Shown here: piece by piece, positions 6,288 through 13,202 of the stretch
Position numbering within the stretch: position 1 is the first letter of the stretch
Layout of the letters: every line of letters starts with the position of its first letter
From: JBDSEG01 sp039920165
GTDB taxonomy: Bacteria; Pseudomonadota; Gammaproteobacteria; Burkholderiales; Burkholderiaceae_C
Reading direction: 5' to 3'
Length of the DNA: 13,202 nucleotides
NCBI GenBank assembly: GCA_039920165.1
Contig: JBDSEG010000154.1
Location: 1 to 13,202 of the forward strand
Notes under the pieces: generated by a model
Seen by the model: the letters and a program-made list of their open reading frames with translations, nothing else
Databases searched by the model: none
What the model was told of the DNA's origin: nothing
Translations under genes and position numbers: made by a program

Positions 6288-7331
6288 GTGCAGGAACCGG
6301 TGCGCGCTGGAATGGTCGACGACAACGCAGACTTCGGCGCCTACCTCGCCTACCGCGCACGCCACCCGGGCCTCCCCGTGCGCGAGCGCGATATCGGCGA
6401 GCGCTACCCGTTGCAGGTGAGCGACGCACTGGGCCGGCCGGTGCACGACGCCGAGGTCGCGCTGCAGCGTGCCGGCGTCACCGAGCCGGTGGCCTGGGCG
6501 CGCACCGATACGGCCGGCCGCGTGTGGTTGCATCCGCGCGCTTTTCTGCCACCCGGCGACGACGATGGGATGCTCGGCGTCGCGGTGCGCAAGCACGGCA
6601 GCCAGGCGCGCGCGATGCTGCGGCGCGGCCAGGCGAACGCGGTCCAGGTCAGGCTCGACGCTTCGCCGACCTGGGCGCGTTCGCGCCTCGATCTCGTCTT
6701 CATGATCGACGCGACCGGCTCGATGGCCGACGAGATCGCCAAGCTCAAGACCTCGATGCGCCAGATCGCGCAGCAGATCGCCGAGCTGCCGGCACGACCC
6801 GAGCTGTGCTTCGCGCTCGTCGCTTACCGCGACCGCGGCGATGCATTCCTGACCCGCAGCCTCGACTTCACCGACGACCTCGGCGCCTTCCAGACCGAGC
6901 TCGCGCGCCTGCAGGCGGCCGGCGGCGGCGATATGCCCGAGGCGCTCAACGAAGCGCTGCACGAGGTCGTCCACGGCCTCGCGTGGCGCGCCGATGCGGC
7001 GCGGCTGGTTGTCTTGGTCGGCGACGCGCCGCCGCACCTCGACTACGGCGGCCCGCAGTACGACCGCGACATGCAGGCCGCGCTCGCCAAGGGCATCAAG
7101 GTGTTCGCGGTCGGCGCGAGTGGCCTCGACCCAGCGGGCGAATATGTCTTTCGCCAGATCGCCCAGTACACCGCCGGACGCTTCGTCTTCTTGACCTACA
7201 AGAACGCTGCACGGCCGAGCCACGGCCCGGGCGACCGGACCGTTCACGACGTCACCGGCTATTCGGTCGATACGCTCGACCGGCTCGTCGTGCGACTGGT
7301 CGGCGAAGAGATGGCGCGGCTCGCGCGGTAA
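6288..7331 (+). CDS. VWA-domain protein (C-terminal part of split gene)
   Basis: This 347-residue frame has two domains. Residues about 30-125 look like a small beta-sandwich (YPLQVSDALGRPVHDAEVAL, then ARTDTAGRVWLHP), similar to carboxypeptidase-regulatory or Ig-like repeats. Residues about 134-310 form a von Willebrand A domain: LDLVFMIDATGSM (residues 134-146) carries the metal-site DxTGS motif, GGGDMPEAL lies at 212-220, and VVLVGDAPPH (241-250) gives the third metal-site aspartate. VWA domains bind ligand proteins through a divalent metal. There is no export signal of its own and no ribosome site before the GTG at 6288 or the ATG at 6312, so independent translation is doubtful and it probably belongs with the lipoprotein signal encoded upstream in the same frame. 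The gene is divergent from an ECF sigma/anti-sigma pair, so a role in envelope signalling is plausible. It converges on recQ with a 12-nt gap. Confidence 0.8.
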   Translation: MQEPVRAGMVDDNADFGAYLAYRARHPGLPVRERDIGERYPLQVSDALGRPVHDAEVALQRAGVTEPVAWARTDTAGRVWLHPRAFLPPGDDDGMLGVAVRKHGSQARAMLRRGQANAVQVRLDASPTWARSRLDLVFMIDATGSMADEIAKLKTSMRQIAQQIAELPARPELCFALVAYRDRGDAFLTRSLDFTDDLGAFQTELARLQAAGGGDMPEALNEALHEVVHGLAWRADAARLVVLVGDAPPHLDYGGPQYDRDMQAALAKGIKVFAVGASGLDPAGEYVFRQIAQYTAGRFVFLTYKNAARPSHGPGDRTVHDVTGYSVDTLDRLVVRLVGEEMARLAR

Positions 7332-7343
7332 GCGCGTCGGCGC

Positions 7344-7344
<1 letters not shown>
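7331..7344. repeat. Short hairpin between convergent VWA and recQ genes
   Basis: AGCGC (7331-7335), loop GTCG, GCGCT (7340-7344): a perfect 5-bp stem filling the 12-nt gap between the stops of the VWA gene and recQ. There is no T-run, so termination function is uncertain, and a stem this short can arise by chance. Confidence 0.25.
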
Positions 7345-9251
<1,907 letters not shown>

Positions 9252-9282
9252 GAGGGCGATGGTAGAGGAGCCGCGGAAGGCT

Positions 9283-9292
9283 TCACGCGTGA
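9283..9292. repeat. 10-bp palindrome upstream of recQ
   Basis: TCACGCGTGA is a perfect 10-bp palindrome in the recQ-ssb region if recQ starts at 9251 or later. It could be a regulator site, or it may be coding if the GTG at 9326 is used. Low weight: palindromes of this size occur by chance. Confidence 0.25.
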
Positions 9293-9313
9293 GGCGAGCC
9301 GAGGGGCGCGAGC

Positions 9314-9319
9314 GATAAT
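9314..9319 (+). promoter_or_regulatory. Possible ssb -10 box
   Basis: GATAAT matches the -10 consensus at five of six positions and lies 63 nt before the ssb ATG. No convincing -35 box is present at 16-18 nt upstream, so this is only a candidate. The intergenic region is otherwise GC-rich. Confidence 0.3.
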
Positions 9320-9328
9320 CGCGCACCG

Positions 9329-9344
9329 TCGAAGCCCGCTTCGA
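9329..9344. promoter_or_regulatory. 16-bp inverted repeat in ssb leader or promoter
   Basis: TCGAAGC (9329-9335) and GCTTCGA (9338-9344) are perfect complements separated by CC. The element lies between the candidate -10 box and the ssb start codon, outside recQ under any start choice. It may be an operator for a dimeric regulator, or a leader hairpin. It does not match the LexA box pattern CTGT-N8-ACAG. Confidence 0.4.
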
Positions 9345-9382
9345 AACCCCCGTCCCCGCTATACGAAAAGGAGCGCTACGCC

Positions 9383-9904
9383 ATGGCCTCAGTCAACAAA
9401 GTCATCGTCGTCGGCAACCTCGGCCGCGACCCCGAGGTTCGCTACAACCCGAACGGCGGCGCCTGGTGCACGGTCAGCATCGCCACCACGCGCAGCTGGA
9501 AGAACAAGGACTCGGGCGAGAAGATGGAAGAGACCGAGTGGCACCGGGTCGTCTTCAACGACCGCTTGGCCGAGATCGCGGGCGAATATCTGAAGAAGGG
9601 CCGCTCGGTGTATGTCGAAGGGCGCCTGAAGACGCGCAAGTGGACCGACAAGGACGGGGTCGAGAAATTCACCACCGAGATCATCGCTAACGACATGCAG
9701 ATGCTCGGCAGTCGTGAAGGCATGGGTGGCGGCGGTGCAGGCCAGGGCGACGACGATGGCGGCCCGCCGTCGGGCTACGGCGAGCGCAGCGGCAGCGCGG
9801 CGCGTGCTCCCGCCGGCCGCCCTGCCGCGGCCGCACCGCAGCGACCCGCCGCGAGCAAGCCGACGACCGGCTTCGATACGATGGACGACGACATTCCGTT
9901 CTGA
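9383..9904 (+). CDS. ssb: Single-stranded DNA-binding protein
   Basis: SSB coats single-stranded DNA in replication, repair and recombination and recruits partner proteins through its C-terminal tip. This 173-residue protein starts MASVNKVIVVGNLGRDPEVRY and has the OB-fold core through about residue 110, with EWHRVVFNDRLAEIAGEYLKKG (54-75) and VYVEGRLKTRKW. A Gly/Ala/Pro-rich flexible linker follows. The tail ends in acidic MDDDIPF, the conserved tip that binds RecQ, Exo I and other partners. Length is normal for the family. AAAAGGAG at 9366-9373 is a strong ribosome site 9 nt before the ATG and fixes the start. The divergent neighbour is recQ, whose product is a known partner of SSB tails. 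A strong terminator follows, so it is probably transcribed alone. Confidence 0.98.
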   Translation: MASVNKVIVVGNLGRDPEVRYNPNGGAWCTVSIATTRSWKNKDSGEKMEETEWHRVVFNDRLAEIAGEYLKKGRSVYVEGRLKTRKWTDKDGVEKFTTEIIANDMQMLGSREGMGGGGAGQGDDDGGPPSGYGERSGSAARAPAGRPAAAAPQRPAASKPTTGFDTMDDDIPF

Positions 9905-9929
9905 CGCGAAGCGATCAGATCGGCTCCCG

Positions 9930-9963
9930 GCCCGCAACGCAATCGCGCTGCGGGCTTTTTCTT
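9930..9963 (+). terminator. Rho-independent terminator of ssb
   Basis: GCCCGCA (9930-9936) pairs perfectly with TGCGGGC (9949-9955). After one A-C mismatch, an inner CGC/GCG stem closes an AATC loop. TTTTTCTT follows at 9956-9963. It begins 25 nt after the ssb stop and is the clearest terminator in the window. Confidence 0.93.
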
Positions 9964-9987
9964 GCAAGCGAACGCGAAGACAACGGT

Positions 9988-10002
9988 CCGGCGCAGCGCC
10001 GG
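9988..10002. repeat. 15-bp inverted repeat before pagL
   Basis: CCGGCG (9988-9993) and CGCCGG (9997-10002) surround CAG, 21 nt before the pagL GTG start. It could be an operator or a leader hairpin close to the ribosome site AAGGA (10013-10017). A chance GC-rich palindrome is equally possible. Confidence 0.3.
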
Positions 10003-10023
10003 CTGCCCACCCAAGGATCGGTC

Positions 10024-10593
10024 GTGCCCGGCAACCGGTTTCATCGAAAGACTCTGTTCATCGCATATGGCACCGTGGGCGCGCTGGCCGGCTCGCCTGT
10101 GCTGGCCCAAGGACTTCAGCCTTCGACCGCGTTCGTGCAGGCTTCGCGCAGCCCGGCGACGAGCGGTCTTGTCGGCGGCGTGGCCTGGCCGTGGCAGTGG
10201 CAGCATCGACTCGGCGCTTCGGTGATCGTCGGCTACTGGGAGATTTCGCTCGGGCGCTGGCGCTCCGATGCGGGCGAGGCGGGGCATGTCCAAGCCTGGG
10301 TGAGCCAGTTCGGCGCCACCCCGGTGCTGCGCTTGCAAAGCGCCGACGATGCGCTGTGGTTCGCCGAAGCGGGTGTCGGCGCGAACCTGATCGCCCCGCT
10401 TTACCGATCGCAGCGACAACGTTTCAGCACGGTCTTCAATTTCGGCGAGCATATCGGCGTCGGCCGGCGGTTCGGCGCAGCAGGCCGGCACGAATTTTCG
10501 CTGCGCCTGCAACATTTCTCGAATGGCGGCCTGCGCGACCCGAATCCGGGCGCGAATTTCGTCGCCCTGCGCTACGCGTGGCAGTTCGATTGA
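10024..10593 (+). CDS. pagL: PagL-family lipid A 3-O-deacylase (outer membrane)
   Basis: A 189-residue outer-membrane protein of the PagL (acyloxyacyl hydrolase) family, whose members remove the 3-O acyl chain from lipid A and so alter endotoxin and membrane properties. A signal peptide (residues 1-28) has the hydrophobic core LFIAYGTVGALAG and ends SPVLA before QG. The mature part has alternating beta-strand character and ends in aromatic ALRYAWQFD, as expected for an 8-stranded barrel. The family signature is in HFSNGGLRDPNPG (164-176), with catalytic His164 and Ser166. The acidic third residue of the Pseudomonas enzyme is not obvious at the matching place (GANF). The start is a GTG with AAGGA 6 nt upstream. 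It follows the ssb terminator, so it must have its own promoter, which I could not identify. Confidence 0.87.
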   Translation: MPGNRFHRKTLFIAYGTVGALAGSPVLAQGLQPSTAFVQASRSPATSGLVGGVAWPWQWQHRLGASVIVGYWEISLGRWRSDAGEAGHVQAWVSQFGATPVLRLQSADDALWFAEAGVGANLIAPLYRSQRQRFSTVFNFGEHIGVGRRFGAAGRHEFSLRLQHFSNGGLRDPNPGANFVALRYAWQFD

Positions 10594-10594
10594 C

Positions 10595-10608
10595 GCCGCG
10601 CGAGCGGC
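10595..10608. repeat. Small hairpin between convergent pagL and cytochrome genes
   Basis: GCCGC (10595-10599), loop GCGA, GCGGC (10604-10608): a perfect 5-bp stem with a GNRA-type loop on the + strand. It fills the 16-nt gap between the two convergent stops. There is no T-run; termination is only possible. Confidence 0.25.
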
Positions 10609-10609
10609 C

Positions 10610-11890
10610 TCAACGGGCATCGCGGATCTGCGTCACTTCAAGCGTCGTCACCGGCGCCGCGCGGTTGCCCCAGCTCGTGCGCAGGTGGCTCAGCACCTGA
10701 GCCACCTCGTCGGCACTCAGCACGGTCGCGAAGGGTGGCATGCCGAACGGCCGCGGATTGCCGGCGGTCGATGGCGGAAAGCCGCCTTCGATCACGATGT
10801 GCACGAGGTTCGCGCTGCTGCGCATCGTCACGGCGCGGCTGCCGGCGAGCTCCGGATACATGCCGGCCACCCCTTCGCCCTGCTCGCCGTGGCACTGCGC
10901 GCAGTGCTGCGCATAGAGCTTGGCACCGGGTGTGTCGGGCGCCGGGTCGGGCGTGGTGGCGCCGCGCCGCTGCTCGGGTGCCGTCGGCGGCAAGGCCTTG
11001 AGGTAGCCCGCCATCGCGCGCAGGTCGGACTCGGTCAGAAATTGGGTGCTGCCGCCGACCACCTCGCCCATCGGCCCGGAGACCGCACCGCGCGCCGAGA
11101 CGCCCGTGCGCAGCAGGTCGACGATGTCTTGCAGATCCCAGTCGGCGACGCCGGCCTCGTCGGCCGCCGTCAGCGACGGCGCATACCAGTTCTGCACCGG
11201 GATCAGCCCGCCTTCCAGATCGAGCGGACTCGACGCCGCGCCGAGCGCATTGCGGCGCGCGTGGCAGGCGTTGCAGTGGCCGAGCGCCTCGACAAGATAA
11301 GCGCCGCGGTTCCAGTCGGCGCTGCGCGCCGGATCGGTCTCGATCTGCGCCGGCCGGAAATACAGCGCGCGCCACAGGGCAAGTGCTGCGGGCTGGTCGT
11401 ACGGAAATTTCAGCGAGTGCCGGCGGTTCGCCTGTGCGACGGCCGGCAGACTGCGCAGATAAGTGTGGATCGCATCCGAATCCGCGCGCGCGATGCGCGT
11501 GTAGTTCAGGTACGGGAACGCCGGGTACAGGAGCCGCCCGTCGCGCGAGCGGCCGTTGTGCAGGGCGCGCCAGAACTCGGCCGCGGTCCACGCGCCGATG
11601 CCGGTGGCGCGGTCCGGCGTCAGGTTGGGCGCATAGACGGTGCCGAACGGCGTCGGCACGCCGCGTCCGCCGGCATAGGCAGCACCGCCGCGGTCGGTGT
11701 GGCAACCCCGGCAGTTGCCGGCCCGCGCGAGATAGGCGCCGCGCGCGATCAGCTCGGCACTCGGCGCGCCGGCGGTATCCGCGACGAGTGGATCCTCGCC
11801 GCGCAGGTTCAGCCAGACGACGAGCGCCGTGGCGCCGAGCGCCGCGACAAGCGGCAGCGCCAGCGCCGCCGCCACGCCGGTGCGCGTCAC
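10610..11890 (-). CDS. Membrane-anchored trihaem cytochrome c (alcohol dehydrogenase subunit-like)
   Basis: A 426-residue periplasmic electron carrier with three CxxCH haem sites: CRGCH (60-64), CNACH (206-210) and CAQCH (330-334). The arrangement matches the cytochrome subunits of quinoprotein alcohol and gluconate dehydrogenases and related oxidoreductases, which pass electrons to quinone or oxidases. The N-terminus (VAAALALPLVAALGATALVVW) is a probable membrane anchor. Domain 1 keeps the family stretch PTPFGTVYAPNLTPDRATGIG and LYPAFPY. Methionine ligands are likely Met274 (GPMGEVV) for haem 2 and Met384 (FGMPPF) for haem 3, but domain 1 has no Met at all. The GTG start at 11890 overlaps the stop of the dihaem cytochrome gene (GTGA), so the two are coupled. 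No catalytic dehydrogenase gene is adjacent, so the electron donor is unknown. Confidence 0.9.
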   Translation of the reverse strand: MTRTGVAAALALPLVAALGATALVVWLNLRGEDPLVADTAGAPSAELIARGAYLARAGNCRGCHTDRGGAAYAGGRGVPTPFGTVYAPNLTPDRATGIGAWTAAEFWRALHNGRSRDGRLLYPAFPYLNYTRIARADSDAIHTYLRSLPAVAQANRRHSLKFPYDQPAALALWRALYFRPAQIETDPARSADWNRGAYLVEALGHCNACHARRNALGAASSPLDLEGGLIPVQNWYAPSLTAADEAGVADWDLQDIVDLLRTGVSARGAVSGPMGEVVGGSTQFLTESDLRAMAGYLKALPPTAPEQRRGATTPDPAPDTPGAKLYAQHCAQCHGEQGEGVAGMYPELAGSRAVTMRSSANLVHIVIEGGFPPSTAGNPRPFGMPPFATVLSADEVAQVLSHLRTSWGNRAAPVTTLEVTQIRDAR

Positions 11891-12594
11891 GGAGGCAGCC
11901 CGCCGCACGGCAGCGGCACCGGCCCGGGCGCCGATGCGGCCGGCTTCGCACCGGGCGGAACCGGCTGCGCCGCAAGCCACATCGATAGCGCGCTGATGTC
12001 GGCGGGCGCGAGGCGCCGCGCCACCTCGGCCATGCAGTCGGGCGGCGCTGCGCGGCGGCCCGCGGTGCGCCACGCGCCGAGCTGCGCATTGAGATAATCG
12101 CGCGGCATGCCGAGCAGCGCCGGCGTTGCGGGTAGTACGCCCATGAGCGCAGCGCCGTGGCACTGCGTGCACGCGGGCACTTGCAAGGCCAGGTCGCCAC
12201 GCCGTGCCAGGGCTTCACCGCGTGCGAGCGTTGCAGGGTCGCTGGCGAGTCGTTGCGGTGGCGGATACGGCACATCGAGCGCGGCGAAATGTTCGGCGAT
12301 CTCGCGCAGATAGGCGTCGGAAAGCGGCGTCAGCAGCCCGGCCATCAATTCGTACTGGCGCCGCCCGTCGCGAAAGCCGAGCAACTGCTGGTAGAGGTAG
12401 CCGGCCGGCTTGCCGGCGATGCGCGGGTAGTAGCCGTCGCTCGCCGCGCGGCCTTCCTTGCCGTGGCAGCCGGTGCAGGCGAGCACGCGCTGCGCCATCG
12501 TGTCCTCCACCGGGGCTGGAGCGGCGCGCAGCGGCGCCGCGAGGGCGAGTGCGAAGGTGAGGGCGGCACTTGCCGCGATCGACCTGCGTGCCAC
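11887..12594 (-). CDS. Dihaem cytochrome c4-like protein
   Basis: A 235-residue periplasmic dihaem cytochrome. A signal peptide (MARRSIAASAALTFALALAAPLRA) precedes the mature chain. Haem sites are CTGCH (40-44) and CTQCH (142-146). Each half is a cytochrome c fold: the first has YYPRIAGKPAGYLYQQLLGF and GRRQYELMAGL with Met84 as ligand, and the second has Met188 in PDCMAEVA. Cytochrome c4 shuttles electrons to terminal oxidases in many proteobacteria. A Pro/Ala-rich tail with a lone Cys230 is unusual and unexplained. The GTG at 12594 is chosen because it begins the signal peptide; the frame is open further upstream, but that part overlaps the paiB-type gene in another frame. The stop overlaps the next cytochrome's GTG start, and the gene lies 32 nt after the PaiB-type gene, so all three may form one transcript. 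Confidence 0.9.
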   Translation of the reverse strand: MARRSIAASAALTFALALAAPLRAAPAPVEDTMAQRVLACTGCHGKEGRAASDGYYPRIAGKPAGYLYQQLLGFRDGRRQYELMAGLLTPLSDAYLREIAEHFAALDVPYPPPQRLASDPATLARGEALARRGDLALQVPACTQCHGAALMGVLPATPALLGMPRDYLNAQLGAWRTAGRRAAPPDCMAEVARRLAPADISALSMWLAAQPVPPGAKPAASAPGPVPLPCGGLPP

Positions 12595-12613
12595 GGCTTG
12601 CCCGATCTGGCGG

Positions 12614-12636
12614 CGAGGCTGAAGGCTCAAGCCTCG
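12614..12636 (-). repeat. Hairpin over the PaiB stop codon
   Basis: CGAGGCT (12614-12620) and AGCCTCG (12630-12636) are perfect complements with a 9-nt loop that contains the stop codon of the PaiB-type gene. No T-run follows, so it may be a processing or attenuation site between that gene and the cytochrome genes, or chance. Confidence 0.35.
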
Positions 12637-13202
12637 GGAGCCGGCAGCGCCGTATCGGCGTTCATCGCATCGGCCTGCAAGCCGGCGCGCACGCCGGCCT
12701 GGTCGGCGACCGATCGGTTCTGGCTGACCTTCCATTTGCCGCTGATCGATTCGACGCGCAACTGCACGCCGACGATGGCGCGCAGCATGCTGTCCACGAA
12801 CTCGGCCGGCGCATCGCTCACCGCCCACGCCGCGGCACGCGTGCTTTCATGGCGTTCGGTCAGGCGCGTCACGAGCGCTAAAGTCCACGCCGCATCGTCC
12901 ATCGGCTCGAAGCGACCGCGCGCCTGCACCATGATGTAGTTCCAGGTCGGCACGACCTTGCCGTGCTCGGCCTTGCTGGCGTACAGCGACGGCGAGACAT
13001 ACGCCTGCGGCCCCTGGAAGACGACGAGCGAATCGACATCGCCGCGCGCCTCGCGCCACACCGGGTTGGCGCGTGCGACGTGGCCGCGCAGCGTGTGCGT
13101 GCCGTCGGCCTCGACATCGAGCAGCCACGGGATCGCATCGGCGGCGAGCGCGCCGTCGCCCGACCGCGTGACGAGCAGGCCGAGCGGATGGCGCCGCACC
13201 AG
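12627..13202 (-). CDS. FMN-binding PaiB-family protein, 5' end outside window
   Basis: The frame is open to the window edge, so only the last 191 residues are visible; PaiB proteins have about 205-210, so roughly 15-20 are missing. The family is annotated as FMN-binding negative transcriptional regulators after Bacillus PaiB, with a split-barrel flavin fold. Visible landmarks are the LRGHVARANPVW stretch, VFQGPQAYVSPSLYASK, KVVPTWNYIMVQARGRF, AWAVSDAPAEFVDSMLRAIVG and GKWKVSQNRSVADQAGV, all characteristic of the family. The actual function in this organism (regulation versus flavin chemistry) cannot be told. The first in-frame GTG at 13199 is not the true start, because the frame runs on and conserved N-terminal sequence is missing. 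The stop is 32 nt before the dihaem cytochrome gene. Confidence 0.93.
   Translation of the reverse strand: MVRRHPLGLLVTRSGDGALAADAIPWLLDVEADGTHTLRGHVARANPVWREARGDVDSLVVFQGPQAYVSPSLYASKAEHGKVVPTWNYIMVQARGRFEPMDDAAWTLALVTRLTERHESTRAAAWAVSDAPAEFVDSMLRAIVGVQLRVESISGKWKVSQNRSVADQAGVRAGLQADAMNADTALPAPEA

Larger units (their letters stand above)
5805..7331 (+). pseudogene. VWA-domain lipoprotein gene split by an in-frame TAG
   Basis: The reading frame from the ATG at 5805 to the TAA at 7329-7331 is continuous except for one TAG at 6231-6233 (codon 143 of 509). Codons on both sides keep the strong G/C third-position bias (…SRSRSA, stop, PPPSPSQQDTRAYAPNF…), so the sequence was evidently coding across this point. 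The upstream part supplies a lipoprotein signal and the downstream part the VWA domain; neither looks complete alone. Options are a recent nonsense mutation (for example CAG or TCG to TAG), a sequencing error, or amber readthrough. TAG is not used as the terminal stop of any other gene in the window. The intact product would be an outer-membrane or periplasm-facing lipoprotein of about 508 residues. Confidence 0.65.

Noticed and set aside
5610..7247. Upstream extension of the ECF sigma frame on the - strand
   Set aside because: The frame is open by composition only and runs antisense to the VWA domain; the ATG at 5609 gives a normal ECF length.
10523..12097. 524-codon open frame on the + strand opposite the trihaem cytochrome
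   Set aside because: Antisense shadow of a well-supported cytochrome gene, with no recognisable protein features.

Overview
The window reads as a stretch of chromosome from a high-GC Gram-negative proteobacterium. Coding frames are strongly GC-biased at third positions. There are ECF sigma/anti-sigma pairs, an outer-membrane PagL-type lipid A deacylase, a lipoprotein, c-type cytochromes and a Tat-type signal. I would guess a betaproteobacterium (Burkholderiales/Rhodocyclales-like) or a Xanthomonadales relative, but no marker here settles it. I see no tRNA, rRNA, CRISPR array, insertion sequence or phage gene. Genes are tightly packed, with several stop/start overlaps.

Left part (1-3856, + strand): the 3' part of an ECF sigma factor gene is followed 14 nt later by a membrane anti-sigma factor. 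Next is a possibly leaderless AmpG-like MFS permease, whose stop overlaps the start of an M48 zinc metalloprotease.

Middle (3868-7331): on the - strand an ECF sigma factor and a long membrane anti-sigma factor overlap by 4 nt. Divergent from them is a lipoprotein gene with a von Willebrand A (VWA) domain. The shared 195-nt promoter region holds a perfect 12-bp inverted repeat (CGAACGGGGTGA and its complement, 33 nt apart). This could be a pair of face-to-face ECF promoters or an operator. The VWA gene is interrupted by one in-frame TAG at 6231, so the signal peptide and lipobox are separated from the VWA domain although the frame stays coding on both sides. This sigma / anti-sigma / VWA-lipoprotein cluster, which looks like an envelope-signalling module, is the most interesting part of the window.

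Right part (7344-10593): recQ (- strand) is divergent from ssb (+), two DNA-repair and replication proteins separated by a short region with a 16-bp palindrome-like element. ssb ends in a clear rho-independent terminator. A GTG-started PagL-family outer-membrane lipid A deacylase follows.

End (10610-13202, - strand): the order of transcription is a PaiB-type FMN-binding protein (its 5' end lies outside the window), a dihaem cytochrome c4-like protein and a membrane-anchored trihaem cytochrome c. The two cytochrome genes overlap by 4 nt and probably form a periplasmic electron-transfer unit, but no dehydrogenase catalytic subunit is visible. The first haem domain of the trihaem protein contains no methionine.

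All three convergent gene junctions (3856/3868, 7331/7344, 10593/10610) carry a small perfect hairpin without a T-run.
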